From: Gammaproteobacteria bacterium
GTDB taxonomy: Bacteria; Pseudomonadota; Gammaproteobacteria; JADZEE01
Length of the DNA: 35,140 nt
NCBI GenBank assembly: GCA_020850735.1
Contig: JADZEE010000017.1
Location: forward strand, 1 to 35,140
Reading direction: 5' to 3'
Below the pieces are notes generated by a model, which did no database searches, was not told where the DNA came from, and saw only the letters and a program-made list of their open reading frames with translations. How positions within the stretch are numbered: position 1 is the stretch's first letter; every line of letters starts with the position of its first letter. The position numbers and the translations under genes were made by a program. Positions 24,348 to 33,789 of the stretch are shown here, piece after piece.

Positions 24348-25460
24348 TTACCCGGCCAGTGCTACCGCGACCGCGACACCGGCCGCGCCCAGGACAACGA
24401 GCCCCAGCGCCGCCACCAGCGCGCCGCGCCAATGCCGCCGTACCTGCCCGCGCAGAACCACGAGATCCCGTAACACCGCGCGCGCGCCCGACCGGCGGCG
24501 GCGCTGCGCAGCGAACGGGGCGATCGCCCGCGGCGCGGCCACGCTGGCGGTCGCCCCGTGCTCTGCGCTCAGCCCCGCCGCCCGCATGGCCGCTTCGAAC
24601 TCGTGCAACTGCGCGAAGGTGAACCGATCGCGCTCGTAGCCCCAGCGGGCGTTCACCTCACCGGCGAAGTAGTCGAAGGCAATGCGTTCGCGCACGCCGA
24701 AATCGCGCTGCCACAGCTCGTCGATCGTGACCTCGTGGGGATTGCGCAGCAATCGTTGATAGCGCTCCTGCGTCTGCGTCCGATCCCGGCTGCCCGTGGG
24801 CAGGCCCAGGTGGGTGCGCAGCAGTGCGAGCGGCCCGGGGTTGCAGCGGATGAGATGATGGTCCCACTCCCAGAAACGCACGCTGTCTTCGCCATAGGCG
24901 AGGTCCAGGAACGCGCCGGCGGCGTCCAGGAAACCGCGCTGGTCCCGGACCACGTCCTCGTAACGGACAGCGAGCACGTCCGGGTTGTCCGAATCGTAGG
25001 GCAGGCCCGCGGCAAAGGGCGCGAACCACCCCGTGACACTGTCCAGGAAGTCGGCGTCGGGGTGGTACTTGAGATAGCTCGCGAGCACCGAGCGACCGTC
25101 GCGTACGACGCAGACCCGCTTCACCAGCACGTCCGGATGCACGAGCTCGCGCTGCGCGCGCTGACCGCTCAGGACGTTGTTGATGACGATGACATCCTTG
25201 TCGAGCAATTCGGCGACCTGCACGTAGAAATTGCGCGCCCGGTCGGCCGTGGCGAAGAACCGCGGCCAGAGCACACACTGCTCACCGTGCACGCGACAGC
25301 CGTCGTGACCGTCCCCGCCGCCGGTGAAAAACTGGTCGACCACGCGATCCGGCGGGCCGAGCGCGACCGCCCGCGGGTGGCAGCCGAGCAGCAGGTTGAT
25401 CCAGGTGGTGCCGGAGTAGCTGAACGACTCGATGTGGACGACGGTGACGAGCTTGCGCAT
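24348..25460 (-). CDS. Sulfotransferase with C-terminal membrane anchor
   Basis: A 370-residue PAPS-dependent sulfotransferase. The 5'-phosphosulfate loop is ESFSYSGTTWINLLLG (11-26) and the 3'-phosphate motif is KRVCVVRDGRSVLASYL (114-130). The last ~25 residues form one strongly hydrophobic helix after an arginine-rich stretch (VRRHWRGALVAALGLVVLG), a tail-anchor topology that would hold the catalytic domain in the cytoplasm at the inner membrane. The helix is unusual for bacterial sulfotransferases as I know them. The start at 25460 begins directly with the fold. It follows the 1446-residue gene after 16 bp. The acceptor is probably a lipid-linked glycan, which is inferred from the anchor and the neighbours. 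Confidence 0.9.
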   Translation of the reverse strand: MRKLVTVVHIESFSYSGTTWINLLLGCHPRAVALGPPDRVVDQFFTGGGDGHDGCRVHGEQCVLWPRFFATADRARNFYVQVAELLDKDVIVINNVLSGQRAQRELVHPDVLVKRVCVVRDGRSVLASYLKYHPDADFLDSVTGWFAPFAAGLPYDSDNPDVLAVRYEDVVRDQRGFLDAAGAFLDLAYGEDSVRFWEWDHHLIRCNPGPLALLRTHLGLPTGSRDRTQTQERYQRLLRNPHEVTIDELWQRDFGVRERIAFDYFAGEVNARWGYERDRFTFAQLHEFEAAMRAAGLSAEHGATASVAAPRAIAPFAAQRRRRSGARAVLRDLVVLRGQVRRHWRGALVAALGLVVLGAAGVAVAVALAG

Positions 25461-25476
25461 GGCCGGACTGCCGCGC

Positions 25477-28400
25477 TCAGGCGGTTGCGCTGCGCCCGAC
25501 CGTACGGACGGCGTCGCGGGCACGGCTGCTCAGGGCGACCAGCAGATTGCGGCCCTGTTCCAGTGCGCCGAGGTGGCTCCAGGTGCCGCGCTGCGCCAGC
25601 ATGTCCTTGATCTCCGCCAGGCTCGCGCGCAACGCCGCCAGCGCCGCGGGCGGATACTCGGCGCCGCGCTGGCTCTCCACGTCCACCGCCACCTGCAGCG
25701 CCTTGACGGCGTCGAGCAGTGTGTAGGCCGACGGGCTCACACACACCGTGGCGCCCCCGTCCGTGGCGCGCTGCTCGGCCAGCACCGGTACGGCCCGCAG
25801 CGAGGCCAGCTCGTCCGCGGCACCCGTGACCGTCGTCCCCGGCGCCACCTCGACCACCAGCAGCCCGTAATCGGCCACGCAATCGACCACGGCGCGCAAA
25901 TCGCGGGCCCGCAGCTCGCCGTCGACGACGGCGATGCACAGATCGAAGCCGCCCCGGCAGGATCCGTCTGCCGCGCCGATCACCCTGCGCGCGAGCCGCG
26001 CCGTGCCGGCCACGCCACATTCGGCGAGCAGCCGTTCGATCCGGACCGCGCTCAGATCCACAACCCGTTCGCTGGTGCCGATTACGGCCACACGATCACG
26101 GCCGCCGCCGGCCTCCAGCAGGGCGGTCCAGCCGCCGGCGTGGAAGCGCTCGAGACCGACCGTGAGCGCGCCGGGGCAGGTATCGGCCATCGTCCGCAGC
26201 GTGTCGGCGAGCACGCGAAAGTGCGCGATCTCCACGCCAGCCGGCGCGACCAGGCCGTCGATCCGGACCTGCGCGGCGGTGGCCACCCCGGTTTCCGGTT
26301 CCTTGCGCGCGACCACCACGATGTTGAGCCCGGGCTGATTGCCCAGCGTCTGCTCCAGTGCATCGATGACGGCGAACTCCTCGTCGCTCGCGAGCAGCTC
26401 GTAGAAGTAGCCCACGCGCAGATCCGTGTGCACGTTTTCCACTCGCAGGAACGTGCCGACCGCGCCCGCGAGCGCCGGGAGATCGAAGTCGTGGTGATAA
26501 TCGTGCGCCTCGGGCTCCGCAATCGGCCGGCGTCCCAGCGCCGCGTACAGATGATGGCGCAGGCACAGGTGCGCGAACGCCGTCTCGCCGTGGCGGGCGG
26601 CGAAATTGTCCTCGTTGGGCTCGCGCGCGATCAGCAGTCCACCCGGCTTCAGGACCCGGCGGATCTCGCGCATGGCCGCCTCGATGCGCGGCAGGTGATG
26701 GAGCATGCCGCTGCACAGCACGACGTCGAATGTGTCGTCGTCGAACTGGATCGACTCGGCATCGCCCACGAGCAGCTCCGCGTCCGGATAGTGCTCTCGT
26801 GCGTAGCGGATCATCTCCGGCGAGAGATCGACGCCGGTGATCACCGCGCCGGGTATGCGGCGCAGGTAGGGAATCAGCGATCCGGGCCCGCAGCCGAGAT
26901 CGAGCAGCCGCAGCGGCACATCGGCGCGCGCCGCGGCGGCGGTGGCGACGAGGTCCGCGAGCCGCCGGTCCATGCCCCGGTAGACGGCGCTGGCATGGTA
27001 TTTCCGGTCGTAGTCCTGCACCGACGCCGATTCGTAGCGCAGTTCCAGGCGCTTCTGGCACAGGGCGTGAAACTGCGTATCGGCGATGCCGGCGTTGCGT
27101 GCCGCCGCCACCAGCGCCGTCAGCCGGTCGCGCAACGCCGCGACCGAGCCGAACTCCCTGTACCACCGCGCCAGCGCCGAGTGCTCGACATCCTCGTGCG
27201 CGGGAGCGGTGAAGATCTGCTCGAACGCGTCCGCCAGCGTCTCGGCGTCGCTGACCCGGTGGACCGGCGGCAGGCCGCCGTACATCGATTCGAGCAGCTG
27301 CGCGTCGAAGGCGCCGACGATCGCCGTGGCACAGGCCGCGGCCCGCTCGATGTTCACGGGCGAGCTCGTGCCGGTGTCGAGGCTGTCCACCACGACATTG
27401 CAGCACCGATACAGGCGGGCCTCGTCGCAGGGCAGATCGGCCCGGATCCAGCGCACCTTCGATGCGAGCCCGAGCTGCGCGACCAGCGCCCGCGAGGCCC
27501 CGGCATCCACACCTTCCTCGAGCAGGAGCAGCACCGCGTCGCGATCCTCGCCGCGCTCGTGAAAGCGCGCGAAACCGCGGATGATCCCGTCCAGGGCGTA
27601 CCGGGTCCAGTCCTGCGCCAGTGGCACGTACACCGTGAAACCGGCTCCTACCGACGCCCGGAACAGCTCGCGCTCGGCGTGCGTCGTTGGATCCCAGAAG
27701 GCGGATTCGAGCGGCAAGGGCAGGTAATGCGCCCGGTCTAGGCCGAGGCCGCGCAGATGCCGGTAGGCGTTCGGCTCCGCGACCACCAGCACGGGCGCCT
27801 CGCGATACGCGAACAGCTGCAGGCGCTGCTCGGGATCGGCGGGATCCACCGGCACGCTGGTGCCGATCTCGATGGCGACGTAGGGCCGCGCCGCGGCGAT
27901 CAGGGCCGGGATGGCCGCGCGGCCGATGGTGATGAGGACTTTCGGATCGCCGAAATAATGGCCCGCATAGTGCTCCGTCGCGCTCGCCCAGGCGTCGATG
28001 TCGTGCTCCTCGACCGCCCACACGTCTCGGTATCGTCGCGAATACCGTGCCAGGGTGCCACGCCAGGCGGCGTCGACGGACCAGCGCCATACGAGTGCGT
28101 AGTCGTTTTCCTGCGGCCCGGCGCCCGCCGCGGCCGATTCGCCCGCGCCGCTTGCGCCGGCGTTGTTCAGGCGCGCGAGCTGCCTGTCGAACAACGTCGC
28201 GTGCACGTCCGCGCCGTGTTCCTTCAGCACCCGCAAGGCATGCCGGCAAACGCGAAAATCGTCCGCGACCGCGAGCAGCAACACGTCCTTCGATGCCCTG
28301 GCCGGCACCGCTGCGCGACGTGCGGGCGCCCGGTCGTGACGCTGGCGTTCGTGCGCCGCGCGCGCTTTGCCGACGGCGTCGTCGAGCACGCGCCGGATGA

Positions 28401-29817
28401 CGCGCTTGGAGTGGTACTGGCAGACCCAGCTACGCGACGCCCGGGCCAGCGCCTGGCGGCGCAGCGGATCGCCGGCAAGCGACACCATCGCCTGGTAGAT
28501 CTCCTGCTCGGAACGGCAGGCCACCAGCGGCGGGGGTTCGGGAAAGCACCATGCGTGCGTCCCGGGATCGTAGGATGTCAGCACAATCGCCCCGCAGGCC
28601 ATGGCCTTGGGCGTGGTCAGGCCGAATACCCCGAGCACGAACTGATCGAGCACGAGATCCGCGGCCTGGTAGTACTTCGCGAGCACCTTTTCCGACTGCG
28701 GCCGGACCCACTCCACCCGTTCGGCGATCCCCAGCTCGCGACACAGGCGTTTGCTGCGCTCGATCTCCTGGCCCCAGCCGGGGATCACGAGCACCGCCTT
28801 CGTGCCCTGTTTGATCAACTCGGCGTAGGCACGGAAATAGCGGTCGTTACCCTTGATCGCCCAGTTCTGGCGCGCCGGCGCGAACAGAACGAGGTCCGCG
28901 CCGTAGCGCCGTTGCAGCTCCTGGCGGATGCTGCTGTGGCCCTGCGCCGGCACGAGGTGGCTCTCGTCGAGCGGATGCGGGCAGAAGCTGTAGCTCGTCA
29001 CTCCCAGGCGATCGGCCTGCTTGACCACGTCCGGATTGGTGATCAGCACGTGCGGAGCGCGCCGGTAGGCCAGCGCCAGCAGCCGGCCGATGTCCGTGCC
29101 GTCAAACGGAATATCCCGCATCGTTCCGATCTCGATCCCGATCCATGGCCGATCTTCGAGCAGCATCGCGTAGATCGGCGCGAGCACGTAAGCCAGCACG
29201 GCATCGTGCTCCCCGGCGTGCCTGCGCAGCCACCAGGCGTGAGGCTGAAAGCGCACCAGCATCTGCCGGTTGATGGCCCATTCCGGACCGTACTGTGCCG
29301 CCGCGGCGATCAGGCGCCCGTACTGGCGGGCGACGTCACGCTCGAATTGCCGGTACTGGGCGACGACATCCGGCGGTGCGCTGCTGCGCAGATACAGCGA
29401 ATTGACGTAATTGAGGAGCGGGTACAGGCGCGTTTTGACGGCAATCGGCAGGGTCCGGCGCGCGACCGCGAGACCCACGCGTCCGGACGTGCGCAAGGCC
29501 GCGGCGAGATTGCGCCGCAGGAGCGACTGACCGGCGGCGGTCTCGGCGTCGGGCTCGAGTCTGAGGGGCAGAATACTCTCGGCGCGAAACCAGTCCGGGC
29601 GCCGGTAGTTGCCGAACTGTGCGACGTTGTCGAAAAAATCGTTCTCGTTGGGAAAATCGTCCGCGCTCAGCTCCAGGTCTTCCCATTCGGGCTGGCTCAT
29701 CAGGTGCTGCAGATCGTGGCAGCGCAACGCGACCGGGTAGTCGAATTCGCGCAGGATCTTGGCGTAGCCGTAGGCGACGTTAGCCAGGTTGCAGACGTGC
29801 AGCGTCCTCGGTTTCAC
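25477..29817 (-). CDS. Giant GT-GT-methyltransferase fusion protein (1446 aa)
   Basis: Four parts. GT-B-like domain 1 lies at ~1-480 with PWIGIEIGTMRDIPF, APHVLITNPDVVKQADRLGV and FGLTTPKAMACGAIVL. GT-B-like domain 2 lies at ~510-910 with PYVAIEIGTSVPV, APVLVVAEPNAYRHLRGLGL and NIERAAACATAIV. The matching order of motifs shows that the two domains are ancient duplicates. A class I SAM methyltransferase follows at ~925-1170 (RLLDLGCGPGSLIPYL, ITGVDLSPEMIRYA, RRVLKPGGLLIAREP). The unassigned C-terminal part, ~1180-1446, has VAVIGTSERVVD and DLCIAVVDG, resembles a Rossmann-like fold and ends in a helical tail. The start is a GTG at 29817. The protein could add two sugars and a methyl group in sequence, for example to build or cap a chain. 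No transmembrane helix is seen. Confidence 0.88.
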   Translation of the reverse strand: MKPRTLHVCNLANVAYGYAKILREFDYPVALRCHDLQHLMSQPEWEDLELSADDFPNENDFFDNVAQFGNYRRPDWFRAESILPLRLEPDAETAAGQSLLRRNLAAALRTSGRVGLAVARRTLPIAVKTRLYPLLNYVNSLYLRSSAPPDVVAQYRQFERDVARQYGRLIAAAAQYGPEWAINRQMLVRFQPHAWWLRRHAGEHDAVLAYVLAPIYAMLLEDRPWIGIEIGTMRDIPFDGTDIGRLLALAYRRAPHVLITNPDVVKQADRLGVTSYSFCPHPLDESHLVPAQGHSSIRQELQRRYGADLVLFAPARQNWAIKGNDRYFRAYAELIKQGTKAVLVIPGWGQEIERSKRLCRELGIAERVEWVRPQSEKVLAKYYQAADLVLDQFVLGVFGLTTPKAMACGAIVLTSYDPGTHAWCFPEPPPLVACRSEQEIYQAMVSLAGDPLRRQALARASRSWVCQYHSKRVIRRVLDDAVGKARAAHERQRHDRAPARRAAVPARASKDVLLLAVADDFRVCRHALRVLKEHGADVHATLFDRQLARLNNAGASGAGESAAAGAGPQENDYALVWRWSVDAAWRGTLARYSRRYRDVWAVEEHDIDAWASATEHYAGHYFGDPKVLITIGRAAIPALIAAARPYVAIEIGTSVPVDPADPEQRLQLFAYREAPVLVVAEPNAYRHLRGLGLDRAHYLPLPLESAFWDPTTHAERELFRASVGAGFTVYVPLAQDWTRYALDGIIRGFARFHERGEDRDAVLLLLEEGVDAGASRALVAQLGLASKVRWIRADLPCDEARLYRCCNVVVDSLDTGTSSPVNIERAAACATAIVGAFDAQLLESMYGGLPPVHRVSDAETLADAFEQIFTAPAHEDVEHSALARWYREFGSVAALRDRLTALVAAARNAGIADTQFHALCQKRLELRYESASVQDYDRKYHASAVYRGMDRRLADLVATAAAARADVPLRLLDLGCGPGSLIPYLRRIPGAVITGVDLSPEMIRYAREHYPDAELLVGDAESIQFDDDTFDVVLCSGMLHHLPRIEAAMREIRRVLKPGGLLIAREPNEDNFAARHGETAFAHLCLRHHLYAALGRRPIAEPEAHDYHHDFDLPALAGAVGTFLRVENVHTDLRVGYFYELLASDEEFAVIDALEQTLGNQPGLNIVVVARKEPETGVATAAQVRIDGLVAPAGVEIAHFRVLADTLRTMADTCPGALTVGLERFHAGGWTALLEAGGGRDRVAVIGTSERVVDLSAVRIERLLAECGVAGTARLARRVIGAADGSCRGGFDLCIAVVDGELRARDLRAVVDCVADYGLLVVEVAPGTTVTGAADELASLRAVPVLAEQRATDGGATVCVSPSAYTLLDAVKALQVAVDVESQRGAEYPPAALAALRASLAEIKDMLAQRGTWSHLGALEQGRNLLVALSSRARDAVRTVGRSATA

Positions 29818-30024
29818 CTGTCGCCCCGGTGCCGGTTTCGTTCAGCGCTTGTGAAATATTCGCCCGCCGCAGCGGGACGGTTCCTGGGTGTGGCCGGCAC
29901 GGCGCGGGGGTGCACAACATCGCGCGCGTAGCGGTCCTGCGTACGCGATTTTGGGGGTTCCCGCAACGCGGCCAGAGACATGCGGGAACCGTCGCAGCAG
30001 GCGCGGTGATGGTTCCACAGTCTC
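29818..30024 (-). promoter_or_regulatory. 207-bp gap with a 9-bp inverted repeat
   Basis: One of the two largest gaps inside the cluster. It contains perfect arms ggttcccgc (29956-29964) and gcgggaacc (29982-29990) around a 17-nt loop, lying about 35 bp past the upstream epimerase stop. There is no T-tract on either side. It could attenuate or terminate transcription ahead of the giant gene. A convincing promoter for the giant gene was not found; an AT-rich patch (aatattt, 29849-29856) is the only candidate. Confidence 0.35.
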
Positions 30025-31005
30025 TCAGGCCGCGGCCAGCTTTTCGCGATACCAGGCGACGGTCCGGCGCAGCCCCTCGTCGAGCTCGATCTGCGGCTCG
30101 AAGCCGAGATCACGGCGCGCCGAGTCGATGTTGGGGATGCGCAGCGCGACGTCCTGGAAGCCCATCTTGCGGTAGCGCATCTGCGAGTCGCTGCCCGCGG
30201 CCACCAGCACCATCTTGGCGAGATTGTAGGTCGTCACCGTGCTGCGTGGATTACCGATGTTGTAGCTGCGGCCGGTCGCGATTTCGTTCGACAGGGTCAG
30301 CAACACGCCGTGAACGAAGTCGTCGACGTAGCACCAGGCACGGATCTGCGAGCCATCGTCGTGGATGAACAGATCCTCGTTGCGCACGGCACGCACGACG
30401 AAATGATGGATCGCGCCGACACCGACCTGGTTCGGTCCGTAGACGTTGAACGGTCGGATCGTGACCGTTGGCAATCCGAACTGCTCGTGGTAGGCATGGG
30501 CGATGAACTCGCCCGAGAGCTTGCTGATCGCGTAGGTCCAGCGCGCCTCGCCGATGGTCACCGAGGGATTGATGGTGAACTCATCGACATTGTAGGCGTG
30601 GGCACCGAATACCTCGCTGGTGGAGAAATCCACGATGCGTTTCAGTCCGCCGAGATCGGCCGCCGCGCGGAACACGTTGAACACGCCGAGTATGTTCACC
30701 TCCAGCGTCTTCAGCGGATTCTTGATGACCGTATCGACGCCGGCAATGGCGGCGCAATGAATGCAGTATTCGACATCCGGCGACAGCGCCGAGCGCAGGT
30801 TATCCAGATCCAGCACGTCGCCCTGGACCAAGCGCACGTTCGGATGATCGCGCACCGGCGAGGACTGCAAGGCGTTGTTGTGCAGGTTGTCGTAAAGCGT
30901 GATCCGGTTCGCGTCCGCGAGCCTGGCCGCGAGCGTCGTGCCGATGAAACCCGCGCCGCCGGTGATGAACACGTGCGAGCCTTCGATGCCGTAGGGATTG
31001 CTCAC
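30025..31005 (-). CDS. NAD-dependent epimerase/decarboxylase (extended SDR)
   Basis: A 326-residue SDR with VFITGGAGFIGTTLAARL for NAD binding, DFSTSEVFGAHAYNV with the catalytic Ser/Thr, WTYAISKLSGEF with Tyr-x3-Lys, and VTIRPFNVYGPNQVG. The GDGSQ-like loop region (IHDDGSQIRAWCYVDDFV) is shared with UDP-glucuronate decarboxylases and 4-epimerases. With Ugd at the head of the cluster, conversion of UDP-glucuronate or of a related uronate is plausible, but the family does not fix the substrate. The start is a GTG at 31005, decided by a GGAGG 7 nt upstream; an ORF extends further but is not supported. It lies 55 bp after the aminotransferase gene. Confidence 0.9.
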   Translation of the reverse strand: MSNPYGIEGSHVFITGGAGFIGTTLAARLADANRITLYDNLHNNALQSSPVRDHPNVRLVQGDVLDLDNLRSALSPDVEYCIHCAAIAGVDTVIKNPLKTLEVNILGVFNVFRAAADLGGLKRIVDFSTSEVFGAHAYNVDEFTINPSVTIGEARWTYAISKLSGEFIAHAYHEQFGLPTVTIRPFNVYGPNQVGVGAIHHFVVRAVRNEDLFIHDDGSQIRAWCYVDDFVHGVLLTLSNEIATGRSYNIGNPRSTVTTYNLAKMVLVAAGSDSQMRYRKMGFQDVALRIPNIDSARRDLGFEPQIELDEGLRRTVAWYREKLAAA

Positions 31006-31012
31006 GAGCCTG

Positions 31013-31017
31013 CCTCC
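31013..31017 (-). promoter_or_regulatory. Ribosome binding site fixing a GTG start
   Basis: GGAGG on the minus strand, 7 nt before GTG 31005. It fixes the start of the epimerase gene, where the frame is open much further upstream. Confidence 0.75.
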
Positions 31018-31060
31018 AGAACGGTTGTGGCGGGGCGAGCCCCCGCGAAGCCGGAAAGCG

Positions 31061-32194
31061 TCATCGCGCGAGCGCCGCGCGAACCGCGGCGATGACGACA
31101 TCCTGATCCGCCGGCGCCAGGTAGGGATGCATCGGCAGACTGATGACCCGCGCGGCGAGCAGGTCGCAGTCGGGCGCGCCACCGGGCGCCACCGGGAATT
31201 GCCTGAACGCGCTCTGCCGGTGCAGGGGCGTGGGGTAATACACCGCGGTCGGCACGCCGGCCGCCTTCATGTGCGCCGCGAACGCGGCGCGGTCTTCGAC
31301 CTGAATGGTGTACTGCGCCCACACGCAGCTCGCGCCGGGCGCCACCACCGGTACGCGCGCGACGTCCGCCAGCGCCGCCGAGTATCTTTGCGCCACCCGA
31401 TCGCGGCGCTCGACCTCGTCGGCGAAGATCGCCAGCTTCTCGATGAGGATCGCCGCCTGCATGGTGTCCATGCGACCATTGATGCCGACGCGCACGTTGT
31501 CGTACTTGTCCGAGCCCTTGCCGTGCACGCGCAGGCTCTCCACGATCCCGGCGAGCGCATCGTCGTCGGTGAACACCGCGCCGCCATCGCCGTAACAGCC
31601 CAGGGGCTTGGCGGGAAAAAAGCTGGTCGCCGTGGCCGGCGCGAGCGTGCCGACATTCGCGCCGTCGCGGCGGGCACCGAAGCTCTGCGCGGCGTCGGCG
31701 AGCACGAGCAGATCCTCGCGCGCGGCCACCTCGCGCACCGCCGCGTAATCCGCCGGCTGGCCGAACAGATCGACCGGAATGACCGCCCGCGGTCGCAGAC
31801 CGGCGTCCCGCGCGGCTTTGATTGCCGCGTCGAGCTGTTCGACCCGCAGCAGGAAGGTGTCGGGCTCCACGTCCAGAAACACCGGCGTCGCGCCGAGCAG
31901 CGCGATGACCTCGGCGGTGGAGACGAACGTGAACGAAGGCACGAACACCGCGTCGCCGCGCTGCACACCCCAGGCCATCAGCACCAGCAGCAGGGCGTCG
32001 GTGCCGCTCGCACAGCTGATCGCATGGCGCGCGCCGCAAAATGACGCCAGTTGCCGCTCGAACTCGCCGATCTCCGGGCCCATGATGTACTGGCCGTGAT
32101 CGAGCACGCGCGCGATGGCGGCATCGATGCGGGGCCGGATGCGATCCTGCTGGGTGCGCAGATCGATGAATGCGATGTCGGGCTGTGCTTTCAT
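31061..32194 (-). CDS. wbpE: PLP-dependent sugar aminotransferase (WbpE/WlbC-like)
   Basis: A 377-residue DegT/DnrJ/EryC1 aminotransferase. The N-terminus ([20 protein letters not shown], then [10 protein letters not shown]) and the motifs [45 protein letters not shown] (with the PLP lysine) and [15 protein letters not shown] closely match WbpE. WbpE puts the 3-amino group on UDP-2-acetamido-3-keto-glucuronate using glutamate. Its start overlaps the stop of the fused dehydrogenase/acetyltransferase gene (ATGA), and a GGAGG (32204-32208) lies 9 nt upstream. The three activities (dehydrogenase, aminotransferase, acetyltransferase) are thus contiguous. Expected product: UDP-2,3-diacetamido-2,3-dideoxy-glucuronate. 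A related 3-amino sugar cannot be excluded. Confidence 0.92.
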   Translation of the reverse strand: MKAQPDIAFIDLRTQQDRIRPRIDAAIARVLDHGQYIMGPEIGEFERQLASFCGARHAISCASGTDALLLVLMAWGVQRGDAVFVPSFTFVSTAEVIALLGATPVFLDVEPDTFLLRVEQLDAAIKAARDAGLRPRAVIPVDLFGQPADYAAVREVAAREDLLVLADAAQSFGARRDGANVGTLAPATATSFFPAKPLGCYGDGGAVFTDDDALAGIVESLRVHGKGSDKYDNVRVGINGRMDTMQAAILIEKLAIFADEVERRDRVAQRYSAALADVARVPVVAPGASCVWAQYTIQVEDRAAFAAHMKAAGVPTAVYYPTPLHRQSAFRQFPVAPGGAPDCDLLAARVISLPMHPYLAPADQDVVIAAVRAALAR

Positions 32195-33789
32195 GCGGCG
32201 ATTCCTCCGTTTGCGGGCTCGAGACGCTCCGGTCCCGTTTCCCTGTAGGCCGTTCCCGTGCGCGGGCAGATCAGATCGGAACCCAGACGCTCTCCGGTCT
32301 CGCTCACCCAGCCGATCCGCCGCGCGGGCACGCCGGCCATCAGCGCGTAGGCGGGCACGTCCCGGGTCACCACCGCGCCGGCGGCGATGAAGCACCAGGC
32401 GCCGAGCGACACACCGCAGACGACGGTCGCGTTCGCGCCAATCGTCGCGCCCCGGCCGACGCGGGTTTCCAGAAACTCGTTCTTGCGCTCGATCTCGGCG
32501 CGCGGCGTATTGACGTTGGTGAACACACACGAAGGACCGCAGAAGACACCGTCCTCCAGCGTCACGCCCTTGTAGATGCTCACGTTGTTCTGGATCTTGC
32601 AGCGATCGCCGATGCTGACCTTGGGACCGATCACAACGTTCTGGCCGATGGTGCAGTCGCGGCCGATGCGGCTGCCGGCGAGCACGTGGCTGAAGTGCCA
32701 GATCCGCGTGCCGGCGCCGATCTCCACCGGCGAATCGACGTACGCGCTCTCGTGCACCATCACCCCTTCGCCGATACCCGCGGGACGCGGCGGCGCCAGC
32801 GCCACCGTGCGCCGCGTCGCCATCGACTGCTCCGCGGCTTCGAGCACGCTCAGCACCCGCGTCGCCTCCGCGGCATCCGTGCGGCACGTTTCCCGGCCCT
32901 CCATGCAGGCCAGGAAGTGCTCGCACTCGGCCCGCAACGGCTCGGCCTGCCCGACCTCGATCGCCTGTCCGTCGGCCTTGTTGGGGACGGGGATGCCGTC
33001 CTTCCAGTCGATCCGGTGCCGGTAGACCACGAGCTTGTTCGACCAGGGCTCGCAGTCATTGAACACCGCCATGCCGGCGTCACCGACGACCACGAGCTTC
33101 TGTTCCTTGAACGGGTGCAGCCAGGACACGTACACATGGGCGTTTTCCCCACCCGGGAAGGCGAGGTGCGTGGTGGTGACGTCGGCGATAGTCTTGTGCA
33201 GGTAGGAAGCGCCCACGGCGGTCACCTCCTCGGGCAGCGAGCCGACGAGCGCGAGGATCATCGAGATGTCGTGCGGCGCGAAGCTCCACAGGATGTTCTC
33301 CTCGCGACGCACCTTGCCCAGATTGAGCCGGTTCGAGTAGACGTACTCCAGGCGGCCGAGCTCGCCCGCGGCCACCATCTGCTTGAGGCGGACGAACACC
33401 GGGTGATACTGGAGCAGGTGGCCGACCATCAGCACCCGCCCGGGCGGAACGTCCAGGGCGCGCAGCTGCTGCGCTTCGGCGACCGTGAGCGCCAGCGGCT
33501 TTTCCACGAATACGTGTTTGCCGGCGAGCAGCGCCTCGCGCGCGTGCATGGCGTGCTGTTCCGCGGGCGTGGCGATCACCACGCCGTCGACGGTCGGATC
33601 GACGAGGACGTCGGCGAACGCGGCAGCGCCGACACCGTACTGCTGCGCGAAGGCGGCGGCGCGCTCTTGGTCGGCATCGCAGACGGCGTGCAGCACGCCG
33701 AGCTCGTGGAAATTGCGCAGCAGGTTCTTGCCCCAGTAACCGCAACCCACCATTGCGATGCGCGGCGCACGCGCTTGCTTGCTGGTCAT
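32191..33789 (-). CDS. Fused sugar dehydrogenase and N-acetyltransferase (WbpB+WbpD type)
   Basis: A 532-residue two-domain enzyme. Residues 1-340 form a Gfo/Idh/MocA oxidoreductase: [18 protein letters not shown] for NAD binding, [11 protein letters not shown] with the conserved EKP, and [14 protein letters not shown] with the catalytic His region. Residues ~345-532 form a left-handed beta-helix acyltransferase with hexapeptide repeats ([46 protein letters not shown]) and a final [13 protein letters not shown]. These match the 3-dehydrogenase and the 3-N-acetyltransferase of the GlcNAc3NAcA pathway, which are separate WbpB and WbpD proteins in Pseudomonas. The fusion would unite steps 2 and 4, with the aminotransferase encoded next door as step 3. 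It overlaps both neighbours by ATGA. Confidence 0.92.
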   Translation of the reverse strand: MTSKQARAPRIAMVGCGYWGKNLLRNFHELGVLHAVCDADQERAAAFAQQYGVGAAAFADVLVDPTVDGVVIATPAEQHAMHAREALLAGKHVFVEKPLALTVAEAQQLRALDVPPGRVLMVGHLLQYHPVFVRLKQMVAAGELGRLEYVYSNRLNLGKVRREENILWSFAPHDISMILALVGSLPEEVTAVGASYLHKTIADVTTTHLAFPGGENAHVYVSWLHPFKEQKLVVVGDAGMAVFNDCEPWSNKLVVYRHRIDWKDGIPVPNKADGQAIEVGQAEPLRAECEHFLACMEGRETCRTDAAEATRVLSVLEAAEQSMATRRTVALAPPRPAGIGEGVMVHESAYVDSPVEIGAGTRIWHFSHVLAGSRIGRDCTIGQNVVIGPKVSIGDRCKIQNNVSIYKGVTLEDGVFCGPSCVFTNVNTPRAEIERKNEFLETRVGRGATIGANATVVCGVSLGAWCFIAAGAVVTRDVPAYALMAGVPARRIGWVSETGERLGSDLICPRTGTAYRETGPERLEPANGGIAA

